A stretch of 64,000 bases of DNA from NCBI RefSeq assembly GCF_018130785.1, contig NZ_JAFCJT010000010.1, positions 161,159 to 225,158 on the forward strand, in the 5' to 3' direction. Shown piece by piece: positions 44,238-53,895 of this stretch. Position 1 is the stretch's first letter, and each line of letters begins with the position of its first letter. The notes beneath the pieces are model-generated. The model did not search any database. It was not told the DNA's origin and saw nothing but the letters and a program-made list of their open reading frames with translations. The position numbers and the translations under genes were made by a program. Source of the DNA: Bradyrhizobium liaoningense (lineage in GTDB: Bacteria; Pseudomonadota; Alphaproteobacteria; Rhizobiales; Xanthobacteraceae).

Positions 44238-44819
44238 ATGAATGTAGTGCCCCGCGATCTCATGACTGAAACTGCCGTCTCGTCCGCCGATTTCCGCGGC
44301 GCCATGCGCCACCTCACCGGCGGCGTCAGCGTCATCACTGCCGGGCGGGGCAAGAACATCACCGGCATGACGGTCACCTCGGTGACCTCGCTGTCGGTCG
44401 ATCCTCCGACGCTGCTGGTCAGCATCAATCGCGATGCCTCGTCCTTCCCGCTGATCCGCCGCTACGGCGCCTTCGGCGTCAACATCCTCGCGGCGGACCA
44501 GCTCGACGTCGCCGAGCGCTTTGCCGGCAAGGGCGGGCTGAAGGGGACCGATCGCTTCGCCGGCGCCCAGTGGGTGACGTCAGTCTCCGGCGTTCCGCTG
44601 CTGGTCGGCGCGTTGTCCGCCGTCCATTGCGAGGTCGAGGAGATCGTCGAACGCCACTCGCACGGCATCGTCATCGGGCGCGTGCGAGACGTCAGGAATT
44701 CGACCCGCAACGCTGCGCTGGCCTATTGGCACGGCCAGTATGTGGCGGTCGATCAGGACGAAGATGCGGCCAGGCTTGCGGAAGTCAGCGTTCCCGCCCG
44801 CGGCCTGCGCGGCGTTTGA
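44238..44819 (+). CDS. Flavin reductase (HpaC-like), partner of SsuD
   Basis: A 193-residue NAD(P)H:FMN reductase of the flavin reductase/HpaC split-barrel fold: FRGAMRHLTGGVSVITAGRG, NITGMTVTSVTSLSVDPPTL and SFPLIRRYGAFGVNILAADQ. It is not the flavodoxin-like SsuE of E. coli, but in this position it probably supplies FMNH2 to SsuD. It lies 32 bases after ssuB, as the last gene of the cluster. Confidence 0.87.
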   Translation: MNVVPRDLMTETAVSSADFRGAMRHLTGGVSVITAGRGKNITGMTVTSVTSLSVDPPTLLVSINRDASSFPLIRRYGAFGVNILAADQLDVAERFAGKGGLKGTDRFAGAQWVTSVSGVPLLVGALSAVHCEVEEIVERHSHGIVIGRVRDVRNSTRNAALAYWHGQYVAVDQDEDAARLAEVSVPARGLRGV

Positions 44820-44915
44820 TCGCCGCTGACAGGCGGCCCTAAGGCTGGCCTTTTCCCCGTCATCGCTCTAGAAGCGCCCTGAGCCTTCCCGCCGGGACGG
44901 CAATGGAGCGGAACG

Positions 44916-45071
44916 ATGAAGCGCGTCGCGACCTGGGCCTTCTATGCCATCGGCGCGCTGGCGATCGCCTATCTCGCGCTCTATGCGTATGCGATGTTCA
45001 GCGGCCAGCCGATCGTGCCGGGCGATCCCATCCATATTTTCCGCAAGCCGGATGCGCCGAGTTATTCGTAG
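44916..45071 (+). CDS. Small single-pass membrane protein
   Basis: A 51-residue ORF: MKRVATWAFYAIGALAIAYL, ALYAYAMFSGQPI, then a Pro-rich tail ending PDAPSYS. One clear membrane helix (about 6-27) with a basic N-terminus and GGAGCGGAACG before the ATG argue that it is real. The protein is unknown to me. It lies between the flavin reductase gene and a dispersed repeat. Confidence 0.6.
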   Translation: MKRVATWAFYAIGALAIAYLALYAYAMFSGQPIVPGDPIHIFRKPDAPSYS

Positions 45072-45086
45072 AACTCGGGAGGTCTC

Positions 45087-45175
45087 GTAGGGTGGGCAAA
45101 GGCGCACTTGCGCCGTGCCCACCACCTTTGTGCGGTGGCAGCAGTGGTGGGCACGCTTCGCTTTGCCCACCCTAC
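45087..45175. repeat. Dispersed 'gtagggtgggcaaag' repeat, copy 2
   Basis: GTAGGGTGGGCAAAGGCGC and GCTTCGCTTTGCCCACCCTAC are a near-perfect inverted pair around TGCCCACC / GGTGGGCA and a CACCTTTGTGCGGTG hairpin. It is highly similar to 10167-10258. It separates the small membrane protein from the convergent peptidase gene. Confidence 0.85.
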
Positions 45176-45186
45176 GGCACTTCCGA

Positions 45187-46341
45187 TCACCCCCGCAAAA
45201 TCGCCAGCGCCAGCGCCTGCGCGCGCGGCACGATGCTGTCGAGCTCGAGATATTCCTCCGGGGTATGCGCGAGCCCACCGACCGGCCCGAGGCCGCAGAT
45301 GGTCGGCGTGCCGACCGCGGCGGTGAAGCCGGAATCGGCACAGCCTCCGGAGAACTCGCCCTGGAGCGTGGTGAGGCCAACCTGTTTTGCGGCGGCCTGA
45401 TAATCTTCGAACAGGGCCTTCGACTCTGCGCTCTGCACCACCGGCACGAATTCGCCCTTGACCGTCAGCGTCGCGCTGGTGCCGGGCACGTAGGATGTCG
45501 CGATGATCTTTTCGATCGCGCCCATGATCCGCGCACGGTCGGCAGGATCGACATAGCGCAGGTCGATCTGGCCCTCGGCATAAGGCGCCGTGGTGTTGAC
45601 AGACTGCCCGCCCGAGACGAGTCCGACATTGAGCGTGATTCCTTTGTCGAGATCGGTCAGGGCGTGAATCTGCACGATCTTGTGCGCGAGCTCGCCGATG
45701 GCGCTGACGCCGGCGGCGAAATTGGCACCGGAATGCGCGGCTTTGCCGGTGATGGCGAAGTGCATGAAGATGCCGCCCTTGCGGCCGGTCACGATGTTGC
45801 CAGTCGGGCGGCCCGGCTCGGAGTTGAACACGGCGCGGGCGGCGCGTCCTTCGCGCTCGATCACGGGTCGGGAGGAGGGGGAGCCGATCTCCTCGTCGGA
45901 GGTGATCAGCACCTTGATCGGATGCGGGCTGCCGCCGAATTTGTGGAAGGCGGTCGCCACGAAGATGTTCATTACGACGCCGGACTTCATGTCGGCAACG
46001 CCGGGTCCATAGGCGCGCTTGCCCTCAATCGTGAAGGGACGCCGTCCGGCCTCGCCCTTGCCGAACACGGTGTCGCGATGGCCCATCAACAGCACCGGCT
46101 TTTCATTGCTGCCGGGTTTGGCGATCTCGGCATGGATCGCATCGCCGAAGGTGGCGTTGCTCTCGCGCCGGAACGGAATGCCGTGCTCGGCAAAATGCCG
46201 CTCGAACCGCGCACCGACCGCATCGACGCCTTCCTTGTCATAGGATCCGGAATCGATGTTCACGACATCGCGCAGCAGGTCGATCATCGCCTGCCGCTGC
46301 GATGCCAGCCAGTCCGTGATTTGAGTCTCCGACATCGTCAC
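45187..46341 (-). CDS. M20-family metallopeptidase (carboxypeptidase G2-like)
   Basis: A 384-residue two-domain zinc peptidase. The metal-site motifs are VLLMGHRDTVFGKGEAGRRP and YGPGVADMKSGVVMN, then TSDEEIGSPSSRPVIERE with the catalytic Glu pair. A dimerisation domain follows (AAHSGANFAAGVSAIGELAH), and GGCADSGFTAAVGTPTICGL is near the C-terminus. The nearest type is glutamate carboxypeptidase/peptidase T-like enzymes that cut small N-acyl or dipeptide substrates. There is no signal peptide, so it should be cytoplasmic. Confidence 0.87.
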   Translation of the reverse strand: MTMSETQITDWLASQRQAMIDLLRDVVNIDSGSYDKEGVDAVGARFERHFAEHGIPFRRESNATFGDAIHAEIAKPGSNEKPVLLMGHRDTVFGKGEAGRRPFTIEGKRAYGPGVADMKSGVVMNIFVATAFHKFGGSPHPIKVLITSDEEIGSPSSRPVIEREGRAARAVFNSEPGRPTGNIVTGRKGGIFMHFAITGKAAHSGANFAAGVSAIGELAHKIVQIHALTDLDKGITLNVGLVSGGQSVNTTAPYAEGQIDLRYVDPADRARIMGAIEKIIATSYVPGTSATLTVKGEFVPVVQSAESKALFEDYQAAAKQVGLTTLQGEFSGGCADSGFTAAVGTPTICGLGPVGGLAHTPEEYLELDSIVPRAQALALAILRG

Positions 46342-46846
46342 TGTCCCCTACTGATGGTATGCTGCGCTTATAGAGCCAGTGTCGACGACGAGGTAGGCGT
46401 CGAACGCGGGCACCGTGCGCAGAATCGCACGTCAGGTGATGCAGAGGCGAAGTCGTGTGGCTTAACGGCGTGGTTCCGCCAATCGCGAGGCGTCGCGGTA
46501 TTCGACGGATGCGGCTCTTGGCCGACGTCACGTCACTCCAAGATTCCATCGATCATGATGGATATCGATAGTGAACTGCTTCACTCGCGCGCCTCAACTG
46601 CCGATCATCGAATTCATCCCATCGGTCACGATGGTCGCGGTCCAAATGGGTCGGCCTGGCTTACCGTTCGCGCAGCATTGCGGAGTCGGTTATAGTCGGG
46701 ACAGGCTGCCAGTTGGACGTGCCGAGGTCCGCAGCTCGATTTTCAAGGCAGCTCACGTGCCGTCGGCAGGCCGTGCCTTGCTCTCGCTCGGAGGGCTCTT
46801 TCCAAAGCTACATGTGTTGTCGCTCTAACTTCGACGGAGAGAAAAC
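46342..46846. other. Intergenic region, no gene recognised
   Basis: About 505 bases upstream of the GYD gene. Several open frames exist on both strands, but none has a protein-like composition or a credible ribosome site, and I see no repeat. It should contain the promoters of the divergent M20 peptidase and GYD genes. Confidence 0.45.
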
Positions 46847-47179
46847 ATGCCGCTGTTCATCTCGTACGTCTCATACTCGAATTCCGGCATCAAGGGATTG
46901 GTCGACAAGCCGGCCGATCGCACCGCGATCATCGGAGCAATGATCGAGAAGGCCGGCGGGAAGCTCCAGGGAGCGTTCATGACAACAGGCGCACATGACG
47001 CGCTCATCGTTGCGGAGTTCCCGGACGGAGCCGACGCTGTCGCCATCGGAATGGCGGCCGCGGCGAGCGGTGCCATCGCCAAGATTGAAACCGTGCGCGC
47101 CTGGAAGATGGGTGACTTCAAGGCCATTGCGGAAAAGGCCGCGAAGCTTGCAAGCGTCTACGTTCCGCCTGGCAAGTAG
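46847..47179 (+). CDS. GYD domain protein
   Basis: A 110-residue protein. LFISYVSYSNSGIKGLVDKP, GKLQGAFMTTGAHDALIVAE and FPDGADAVAIGMAAAASGAI match the GYD-domain pattern, a small alpha/beta fold of unknown function. GGAGAGAAAAC precedes the ATG. It stands alone. Confidence 0.85.
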   Translation: MPLFISYVSYSNSGIKGLVDKPADRTAIIGAMIEKAGGKLQGAFMTTGAHDALIVAEFPDGADAVAIGMAAAASGAIAKIETVRAWKMGDFKAIAEKAAKLASVYVPPGK

Positions 47180-47225
47180 CCTAATGTGAGCGTGGCGCCA
47201 CCATGTGGCAAAACACGCGGTCGCC

Positions 47226-47250
47226 GTGGCCGGGCTCGTCCCGGCCATTC
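47226..47250. repeat. Short 'ggccgggctcgtcccggcc' hairpin
   Basis: GTGGCCGGGCTCGTCCCGGCCA forms a compact hairpin related to the right arm of the repeat at 17237-17321. It lies between the convergent GYD and flbD genes. Confidence 0.5.
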
Positions 47251-47306
47251 GCGCGCTTCATGTGAATGCCCTGGGGCGGGCGTGATGAGATCGAGTCGCC
47301 GTTAGC

Positions 47307-48689
<1,383 letters not shown>

Positions 48690-48747
48690 GTCAGTCTCCT
48701 GTCCGTCTGGTCGCGCTGCCGCGCGTTAGTCCTTGCAGCTGCACCAG

Positions 48748-49098
48748 CTAGCTGCGTTCGGTCTTGATGATTTCAGTCATGGTCACGCCGAGCTTGTCCT
48801 CGACCAGGACGACTTCGCCGCGGGCGACCAGCTTGTTGTTGACATAGATGTCGATGGCCTCGCCGACGCGCCGGTCGAGCTCGAGCACCGTGCCGGGCCC
48901 GAGCTTCAATAGCTCGCTGACGTCCATCTTGGAGCGGCCGAGCACGGCCGAGACCTGCACCGGTACGTCGAACACGGCTTCGAGGTCGGCGGCGGCGCGC
49001 GCCGCATATTCGTCCTCGTTGTAGCCGACGTCGGTGCCGGTTGGCGGCATCGGGCCGTTAAGATCGGGCAGCGGGACCTGTCCGTCGGTGTCGCTCAT
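48748..49098 (-). CDS. fliN: Flagellar motor switch protein FliN
   Basis: Cytoplasmic C-ring protein with a C-terminal SpoA/FliN domain, 116 residues. The motif VFDVPVQVSAVLGRSKMDVS, then ELLKLGPGTVLELDRRVGEA and KLVARGEVVLVEDKLGVTMTE, is a complete match to the family. The N-terminal 40 residues are acidic and variable. fliH lies 3 bases upstream, flbD follows. Confidence 0.93.
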   Translation of the reverse strand: MSDTDGQVPLPDLNGPMPPTGTDVGYNEDEYAARAAADLEAVFDVPVQVSAVLGRSKMDVSELLKLGPGTVLELDRRVGEAIDIYVNNKLVARGEVVLVEDKLGVTMTEIIKTERS

Positions 49099-49101
49099 GG
49101 C

Positions 49102-49725
49102 TTAGCTCCCCCTGCGGGACGCGATATAGCGTCCGACCATTTCGTCGATCTTGGCCGCGATGGCACCGCGCTCCAGCACCACGCCGCCATCGGCCCATTC
49201 GATCCGGCAGTCGCCGGTGGCAATTTCGGGCTCGGCCAGGATCACGAGCCGGCCTTCGAAGCCGCTCTGCTTGGCGAGCCGATCGATCTTCTCGCGCGCG
49301 CTGTCGTAGAGCGCGTCGTTGATGCGGACGACGAGATGCGGCGTCGCGACCAGGTGCGAGAAACAGTCCTTGACCAGCGCCATGATCTCGCCGAGCGGTT
49401 CGGCAGCGACCAGATCGGCGGACAGCTTGCGCGCCACCGCCACCGCGACGTCGACCGCCTCGGTCTCCATCTTGGACTCGATGTTGCCGATGCCCGAAGC
49501 AATTCCCCGAACCGCGATGTTGATCTCTTCCATGGCAAGCGCCACGCGGCGATCGCTCTCGGCTTTGGCTTCCTGCTGGCCGGCGGCAAAGCCGGCCTGA
49601 TAGGCGCGGGCCTCGGCTTCCGCGACCTTCTGGGCTATCTCGGCAGCAGTCGCAGCCTTCTCGCGCGTCGTCCGCTCCGGCGCCGCGAAGTCGGTGTCGA
49701 ACAGGAATTTTGCCGGAGCGCCCAT
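49102..49725 (-). CDS. fliH: Flagellar assembly protein FliH
   Basis: Regulator of the export ATPase FliI; 207 residues, cytoplasmic. A predicted long helix with an Ala-rich GxxxG-like part (EARAYQAGFAAGQQEAKAES) is followed by the FliH C-terminal fold (CFSHLVATPHLVVRINDALY, then CRIEWADGGVVLERGAIAAK). The ATG overlaps the fliG stop codon as ATGA. The frame is open far upstream inside fliG, which is a shadow. Position between fliG and fliN fits FliH. Confidence 0.88.
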   Translation of the reverse strand: MGAPAKFLFDTDFAAPERTTREKAATAAEIAQKVAEAEARAYQAGFAAGQQEAKAESDRRVALAMEEINIAVRGIASGIGNIESKMETEAVDVAVAVARKLSADLVAAEPLGEIMALVKDCFSHLVATPHLVVRINDALYDSAREKIDRLAKQSGFEGRLVILAEPEIATGDCRIEWADGGVVLERGAIAAKIDEMVGRYIASRRGS

Positions 49726-50816
49726 CAATACACCAGCTCGTCGTCGGCGCGGTTCTTGGTCAGCATGATCTCGCCCTTGGCGGCGAGGTCTTTGGCGAGG
49801 TTGACCAGCAGCGCCTGGGCCTCGTCGACGTCGCGCAGGCGGACCGGGCCCATTGCCGCCATGTCGTCCTGGAGCATCTTGGCCGCGCGCGAGGACATGT
49901 TGCCGAAGAAGAAGTTGCGGACGTCCTCGTTGGCGCTCTTGAGCGCGACGCCGAGCTTGTCCTTGTCGACATTGCGCATCAGGGTCTGGGCCGAGCCGGA
50001 ATCCAGCTTCACGAGGTCGTCGAAGGTGAACATCAGCGCCTTGATGCGCTCTGCCGATTCGCGGTTGTCCTCTTCGAGCGAGGTGATGAAGCGGGTTTCG
50101 GTCTGGCGGTCGAAATTGTTGAAGATTTCCGCCATCACCTCGTGGGCGTCGCGGCGGCGGGTCTGCGACAGGTTGGACATGAATTCGGTGCGCAGCGTCT
50201 TTTCCACGCTCTCGATCACCTCCTTCTGCACTGCTTCCATCTTCAGCATGCGGTTGACGACGTCGAGCGCGAGTTCCTCGGGGAAGATGCCGAGCACGCG
50301 CGCGGCGTGTTCCGGCTTCAGCTTCGACAGCACGACGGCGATGGTCTGCGGATATTCGTTCTTGAGATAGTTCGCGAGCACCTCTTCCTGCACGTTGGAG
50401 AGCTTCTCCCACATGTTGCGGCCTGCGGGGCCGCGGATCTCGTCCATGATGCCGTTGACGCGCTCGGGTGCCAGGTACTGCTGAAGCAGCCGCTCGGTGG
50501 CGTCGAAATTGCCCATCAGCGCGCCCGAGGCCGACATGCGCGAGACGAATTCGAGCAGCATGTCCTCGACAGTGTCGACCTCGACGGTGCCGAGCGTCGA
50601 CATCTCCAGCGAGAGCTGGCGGACCTCGTCGTCGTCGAGTAGCGACCAGATCTTGCCGCCGTATTGCTCGCCGAGCGCCAGCATCAGGATCGCGGCGCGC
50701 TTCGGCCCGGCCACCGTTTCCATCTTGGCGCCGGCACGGCTGCCGGCACGCTGACCGAGCGTGGAGATCACGCTGGTGATGTCGTTCGAGTTGGCGTTTT
50801 GCAAGGAGGCGGCCAT
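49725..50816 (-). CDS. fliG: Flagellar motor switch protein FliG
   Basis: C-ring protein that touches the MotA stator, 363 residues. The family landmarks are seen: KRAAILMLALGEQYGGKIWS near the N-terminus, LANYLKNEYPQTIAVVLSKL in the middle domain with EHAARVLGIFPEELALDVVN, and the torque region with FTFDDLVKLD. Gene order fliF-fliG-fliH-fliN is standard for this flagellar system. It starts 59 bases after fliF. Confidence 0.95.
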   Translation of the reverse strand: MAASLQNANSNDITSVISTLGQRAGSRAGAKMETVAGPKRAAILMLALGEQYGGKIWSLLDDDEVRQLSLEMSTLGTVEVDTVEDMLLEFVSRMSASGALMGNFDATERLLQQYLAPERVNGIMDEIRGPAGRNMWEKLSNVQEEVLANYLKNEYPQTIAVVLSKLKPEHAARVLGIFPEELALDVVNRMLKMEAVQKEVIESVEKTLRTEFMSNLSQTRRRDAHEVMAEIFNNFDRQTETRFITSLEEDNRESAERIKALMFTFDDLVKLDSGSAQTLMRNVDKDKLGVALKSANEDVRNFFFGNMSSRAAKMLQDDMAAMGPVRLRDVDEAQALLVNLAKDLAAKGEIMLTKNRADDELVY

Positions 50817-50875
50817 GTCAGATCACTTCTTGATTCACGAGGCTAAGTTACTTGGCGCGGATTACTTGACGCGGT

Positions 50876-52489
50876 TTACTTGGCTGGTTCGGTCAGCCAC
50901 TGGCGGATGATGGCGACGGTTTCGTTGGGGTTGCGCTCGGCGAGCTCGCCGACGCGATGAACGGACTGGGCATGGACCTGGCCCTGGATGGTGGCGACGT
51001 CGATTGCGCTCGCGGCACCGCCCGGCAGCAGCGGCTGGCCGGCGGTGGGCGCGGCGTCTTCCGAGGCGGCCGGGCCGGTGAGGACGCCGGAGATGGCGGC
51101 GGCGACTTCGTCGGAGGCGAGGATGCGCTTGACCAGCGGGCGGATCACCAGGAACAGCACGACCAGGCCGAGCAGCATCATCACGCCGAGCTCGACGAAG
51201 TACATGACGTCGTCCTTGGTGAACTGGAGCATGCCGAGGAAGCCCGAGGGCTCGCCGATCGGGGCGGTGGAGGGGGCATCCGCAAAGCGCAGGTTGACGA
51301 CCTCGACCTGGTCGCCGCGCTTCTGGTCGAAGCCGATCGCCGAACGCACCAGCGCGGAGATGCGGTCGAGCTGCTCCTTGGTGCGGTCCTGATAGGCCAG
51401 CTCGCCCTTGTCGTTCTTGGAATAGATGCCGTCGACCAGCACCGCGACCGAGATGCGGTTGACCCGGCCGGCCTCGGTCACCTCGGTCTTGGTGGTGCGG
51501 GAGATCTCGTAATTGTTGGTCTCTTCGGTCTTCTTGCTCTGGTCCTTCGCCGTCTGACCGCTGTTCTGCTGGTTGCCGGGCAACTCGTTGTTGACCGTGA
51601 CCTGGCCGTTATTGTCGGCGGTCATGCTCTGCTCTTCGCGGGTCTGGCTCGAGCGCAGCACGCGGCCCTCGGGGTCGAACTTGTCCGAGGTCTGGGTGAC
51701 CTTGTTGAAGTCGAAATCGGCCGAGAGCTGGACGCGGGCGCGGCCCGAGCCGACCACGGAGGAGACGATGTCCTCGACCTGCTTGCGCATCCGCTTCTCG
51801 AAGGAGATGCGGCGCTCGTCGCCGACTGCCTGCTCCGGATCGGTCGCGGCGCCGTCGGCGAGCAACTGGCCGGCCTCGTCGACGATCGAGACCCGCTGTG
51901 GCTTCAGCCCGTTGACGGCGGAGGCGACGAGGTGACGGATGGCGCGGATTTGCTGGGCCTCGAGCGAGCCGCGGACGCGGACCACGATCGAGGCCGACGG
52001 CTCCGGCGCCTCGCGCGCGAACAGCGGGCGCTCGGGCAGCACGAGGTGGACGCGGGCAGCCTGGATGCGGTCGATGGCGCGGATGGTGCGGGCGAGCTCG
52101 CCTTCGAGCGCGCGGAGATGGTTGATGTTCTGGACGAAGGAGGTGGTGCCGAGCGCATCCGACTTGTCGAACACCTCGTAGCCGACCCCGCCGCCCTTCG
52201 GCAGGCCGCCCTCGGCGAGCTTCATCCGGAGCCGGGTGACCTTGTCCTTGGGCACCATGATGATGCTGCCCTCATTCCGGATCTCGAACTGGATGCCTTG
52301 GCGCTCCAAGTCCTTGATAATACCGGAAGAATCCTCGACCGAGAGGTCGGTGAACAGCGTCGTCATCTGCGGCGTGGTCACGCGCATGATGACGAACGCG
52401 AAAAAGCCGATGAGCGCGGCGGTGACCGCGATCATCGCCCCGAACCGGGCGGCGCCGATACCCTTCAAAAAGTCCGCAAGACCTTGCAA
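50876..52489 (-). CDS. fliF: Flagellar MS-ring protein FliF
   Basis: Forms the membrane-embedded MS ring, the base of the flagellum. The 537-residue protein has two membrane helices, one near 17-40 (ARFGAMIAVTAALIGFFAFV) and one near 445-465 (FVELGVMMLLGLVVLFLVIR). The periplasmic part between contains the ring-building motifs (ALEGELARTIRAIDRIQAAR, VHLVLPERPLF). The cytoplasmic C-terminus (AERNPNETVAIIRQWLTEP) binds FliG. It is the first gene of the minus-strand fliFGHN-flbD run. Confidence 0.95.
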   Translation of the reverse strand: MQGLADFLKGIGAARFGAMIAVTAALIGFFAFVIMRVTTPQMTTLFTDLSVEDSSGIIKDLERQGIQFEIRNEGSIIMVPKDKVTRLRMKLAEGGLPKGGGVGYEVFDKSDALGTTSFVQNINHLRALEGELARTIRAIDRIQAARVHLVLPERPLFAREAPEPSASIVVRVRGSLEAQQIRAIRHLVASAVNGLKPQRVSIVDEAGQLLADGAATDPEQAVGDERRISFEKRMRKQVEDIVSSVVGSGRARVQLSADFDFNKVTQTSDKFDPEGRVLRSSQTREEQSMTADNNGQVTVNNELPGNQQNSGQTAKDQSKKTEETNNYEISRTTKTEVTEAGRVNRISVAVLVDGIYSKNDKGELAYQDRTKEQLDRISALVRSAIGFDQKRGDQVEVVNLRFADAPSTAPIGEPSGFLGMLQFTKDDVMYFVELGVMMLLGLVVLFLVIRPLVKRILASDEVAAAISGVLTGPAASEDAAPTAGQPLLPGGAASAIDVATIQGQVHAQSVHRVGELAERNPNETVAIIRQWLTEPAK

Positions 52490-52570
52490 GCAACCGCCCC
52501 GACAGCTTCGGCTGCTTTCACTGGAAAGGCCGACTGGGCAATTATTGCCTAGGTGATGGTTTCGATATGG

Positions 52571-52584
52571 TTAACGAAGATTAA
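52571..52584. promoter_or_regulatory. Possible CtrA-like site upstream of fliF
   Basis: TTAACGAAGATTAA holds two TTAA half-sites separated by 6 bases, about 82 bases before fliF. The CtrA consensus in Caulobacter is TTAA-N7-TTAA, so the spacing is one base short. Presence of sciP next door makes CtrA control plausible. Confidence 0.25.
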
Positions 52585-52619
52585 GAGCTGGGACAAAAGT
52601 CGCGCCAAAAGGAAACATG

Positions 52620-52653
52620 AAAAAAATCGGCCTCGCGGGGCGAGGCCGATTTT
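52620..52653 (-). terminator. Strong rho-independent terminator after sciP
   Basis: On the minus strand AAAATCGGCCTCG pairs with CGAGGCCGATTTT around a 5-base loop, followed by a run of seven T (plus-strand A at 52620-52626). It lies 29 bases beyond the sciP stop codon and separates it from fliF. The stem is symmetric, so it could also stop plus-strand reading. Confidence 0.85.
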
Positions 52654-52681
52654 CGTCAAAAGCCGCAGATTTCCGGATCGC

Positions 52682-52957
52682 TTACTGGCGATATTGCTGA
52701 ATGCGGGTGGTGCGAAGCCCCGCAAGACCGTGCTGGTCGATGGAAAACTGCCAGGAGAGGAATTCGTCGACGGTCAGGGTATAACGGCTGCAGGCCTCCT
52801 CGAGGGAGAGAAGTCCGCCACGCACAGCGGCGACGACTTCGGCCTTACGGCGGATGACCCAGCGTTTGGTGCCGGGAGCGGGCAGATCTGCGATCGTCAG
52901 CGGACTGCCGTCCGGCCCGATGACGTATTTTACCCTCGGGCGATGGGGTTCTGTCAT
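52682..52957 (-). CDS. sciP: CtrA inhibitor SciP (DUF1153)
   Basis: A 91-residue helix-turn-helix protein. In Caulobacter SciP binds CtrA and blocks its transcription activity. The sequence (PRVKYVIGPDGSPLTIADLP then TKRWVIRRKAEVVAAVRGGL, LSLEEACSRYTLTVDEFLSW) matches the highly conserved DUF1153 family. The ATG at 52957 is the family start; the frame extends 7 codons upstream. It lies in the flagellar cluster, as expected for a cell-cycle/motility regulator, and has its own terminator. Confidence 0.92.
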   Translation of the reverse strand: MTEPHRPRVKYVIGPDGSPLTIADLPAPGTKRWVIRRKAEVVAAVRGGLLSLEEACSRYTLTVDEFLSWQFSIDQHGLAGLRTTRIQQYRQ

Positions 52958-53014
52958 GGTGTACTCACAAACTCTCAACCACTGAACTCACGCCGTAACC
53001 CTACGCATGCGGGC

Positions 53015-53029
53015 TTAAAAATCCGCTAA
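53015..53029. promoter_or_regulatory. Possible CtrA half-site pair upstream of sciP
   Basis: TTAAAAATCCGCTAA has a TTAA and a CTAA 7 bases apart, near the CtrA consensus TTAA-N7-TTAA, about 58 bases upstream of sciP. One mismatch lies in the second half-site. Weak on its own, but SciP and CtrA form a known loop. Confidence 0.3.
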
Positions 53030-53171
53030 GCCTAAGGCTTCAATACAATTCTCGTTGAAAATGGCTGGAACGCCGCCGGCCCGGAGGGCTGGACACCATG
53101 ATCCGAGCCGGCCGAGCGGGTCTTCGTAAATACTTTACTAACAAACAGGGCGCATCAGGCGGCGCGCGAGC

Positions 53172-53882
53172 CTAGTTGCTGCTGGTCGCGATGATGCTCT
53201 TGACCTGGCTCAGGGTGTAGCTGGCGCCGTCGATGGTGAGCAGCGGCGGCGACTGGGTCAGGTCGACGGACGACACCACGCCCTGCACCTGCGCGGCGAT
53301 GCCGACATTGTTGTTCGCGACGTCTTTGCCCGTGGCCGAGATCGTGTACTTGCCGTCGGGCCATTGCGTGCCGTCATTGCCCATTCCGTTCCAGGTGAAG
53401 GGAATGTCGCTGCCCGCGGCGGCGGTATATTTGCCGGTGAATACGGTCTGGCCCGTGGAATTGGCGACGGTGATGTCGACGGTGGAGTCGGAGGGCACGT
53501 TGAGATGCCAGGTCGCCGACGACTTCGTCATGGTCGCGGTCGAGCCGTCGACGAGGGCGGTCTTGCCGACGAACCCCAGCGCCTGGGTCGCCTGCGTGGT
53601 CTGTTGCAGGGTGACGAGCTGGGACAGTGAATCGTTGGTCTTGAGCTGCTGCTCGACGCCGGCGAACTGCACCAGCTGCTGGGTGAACTGGTTGGTGTCG
53701 AGCGGATCGAGCGGATTCTGGTTCTGCAACTGCGTCGTCAGCAGCGTCAGGAAGGTCTGGAAGTTGCCGGCGAGTGTCGCGCCCGTGTTGGAGCTCAGCG
53801 AGTTCGACGAGGACGACGACGATGAGGTCTGCGTCGTGCCGGAGACGGGCGTAGGCGCGGTGGCGGCATTCGTGGTGGTCAT
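53172..53882 (-). CDS. flgD: Flagellar hook assembly protein FlgD
   Basis: Hook-cap scaffold protein, 236 residues, secreted by the flagellar export apparatus. The N-terminal conserved part is FQTFLTLLTTQLQNQNPLDP followed by LDTNQFTQQLVQFAGVEQQL, the classic FlgD signature. The C-terminal part is a FlgD_ig/Tudor-like domain (FTWNGMGNDGTQWPDGKYTI). The first 40 residues are Ser/Thr-rich, as common for substrates. It follows fliK by 13 bases. Confidence 0.95.
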   Translation of the reverse strand: MTTTNAATAPTPVSGTTQTSSSSSSSNSLSSNTGATLAGNFQTFLTLLTTQLQNQNPLDPLDTNQFTQQLVQFAGVEQQLKTNDSLSQLVTLQQTTQATQALGFVGKTALVDGSTATMTKSSATWHLNVPSDSTVDITVANSTGQTVFTGKYTAAAGSDIPFTWNGMGNDGTQWPDGKYTISATGKDVANNNVGIAAQVQGVVSSVDLTQSPPLLTIDGASYTLSQVKSIIATSSN

Positions 53883-53895
53883 GTTCGAATACTCC

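Noticed and set aside
46342..46846. Possible hidden gene or small RNA before the GYD gene
   Set aside because: No protein-like frame, no terminator hairpin and no recognised RNA motif.
24860..47250. CRISPR array
   Set aside because: The repeated units are palindromic intergenic repeats scattered singly, not regularly spaced direct repeats, and no cas genes are visible.
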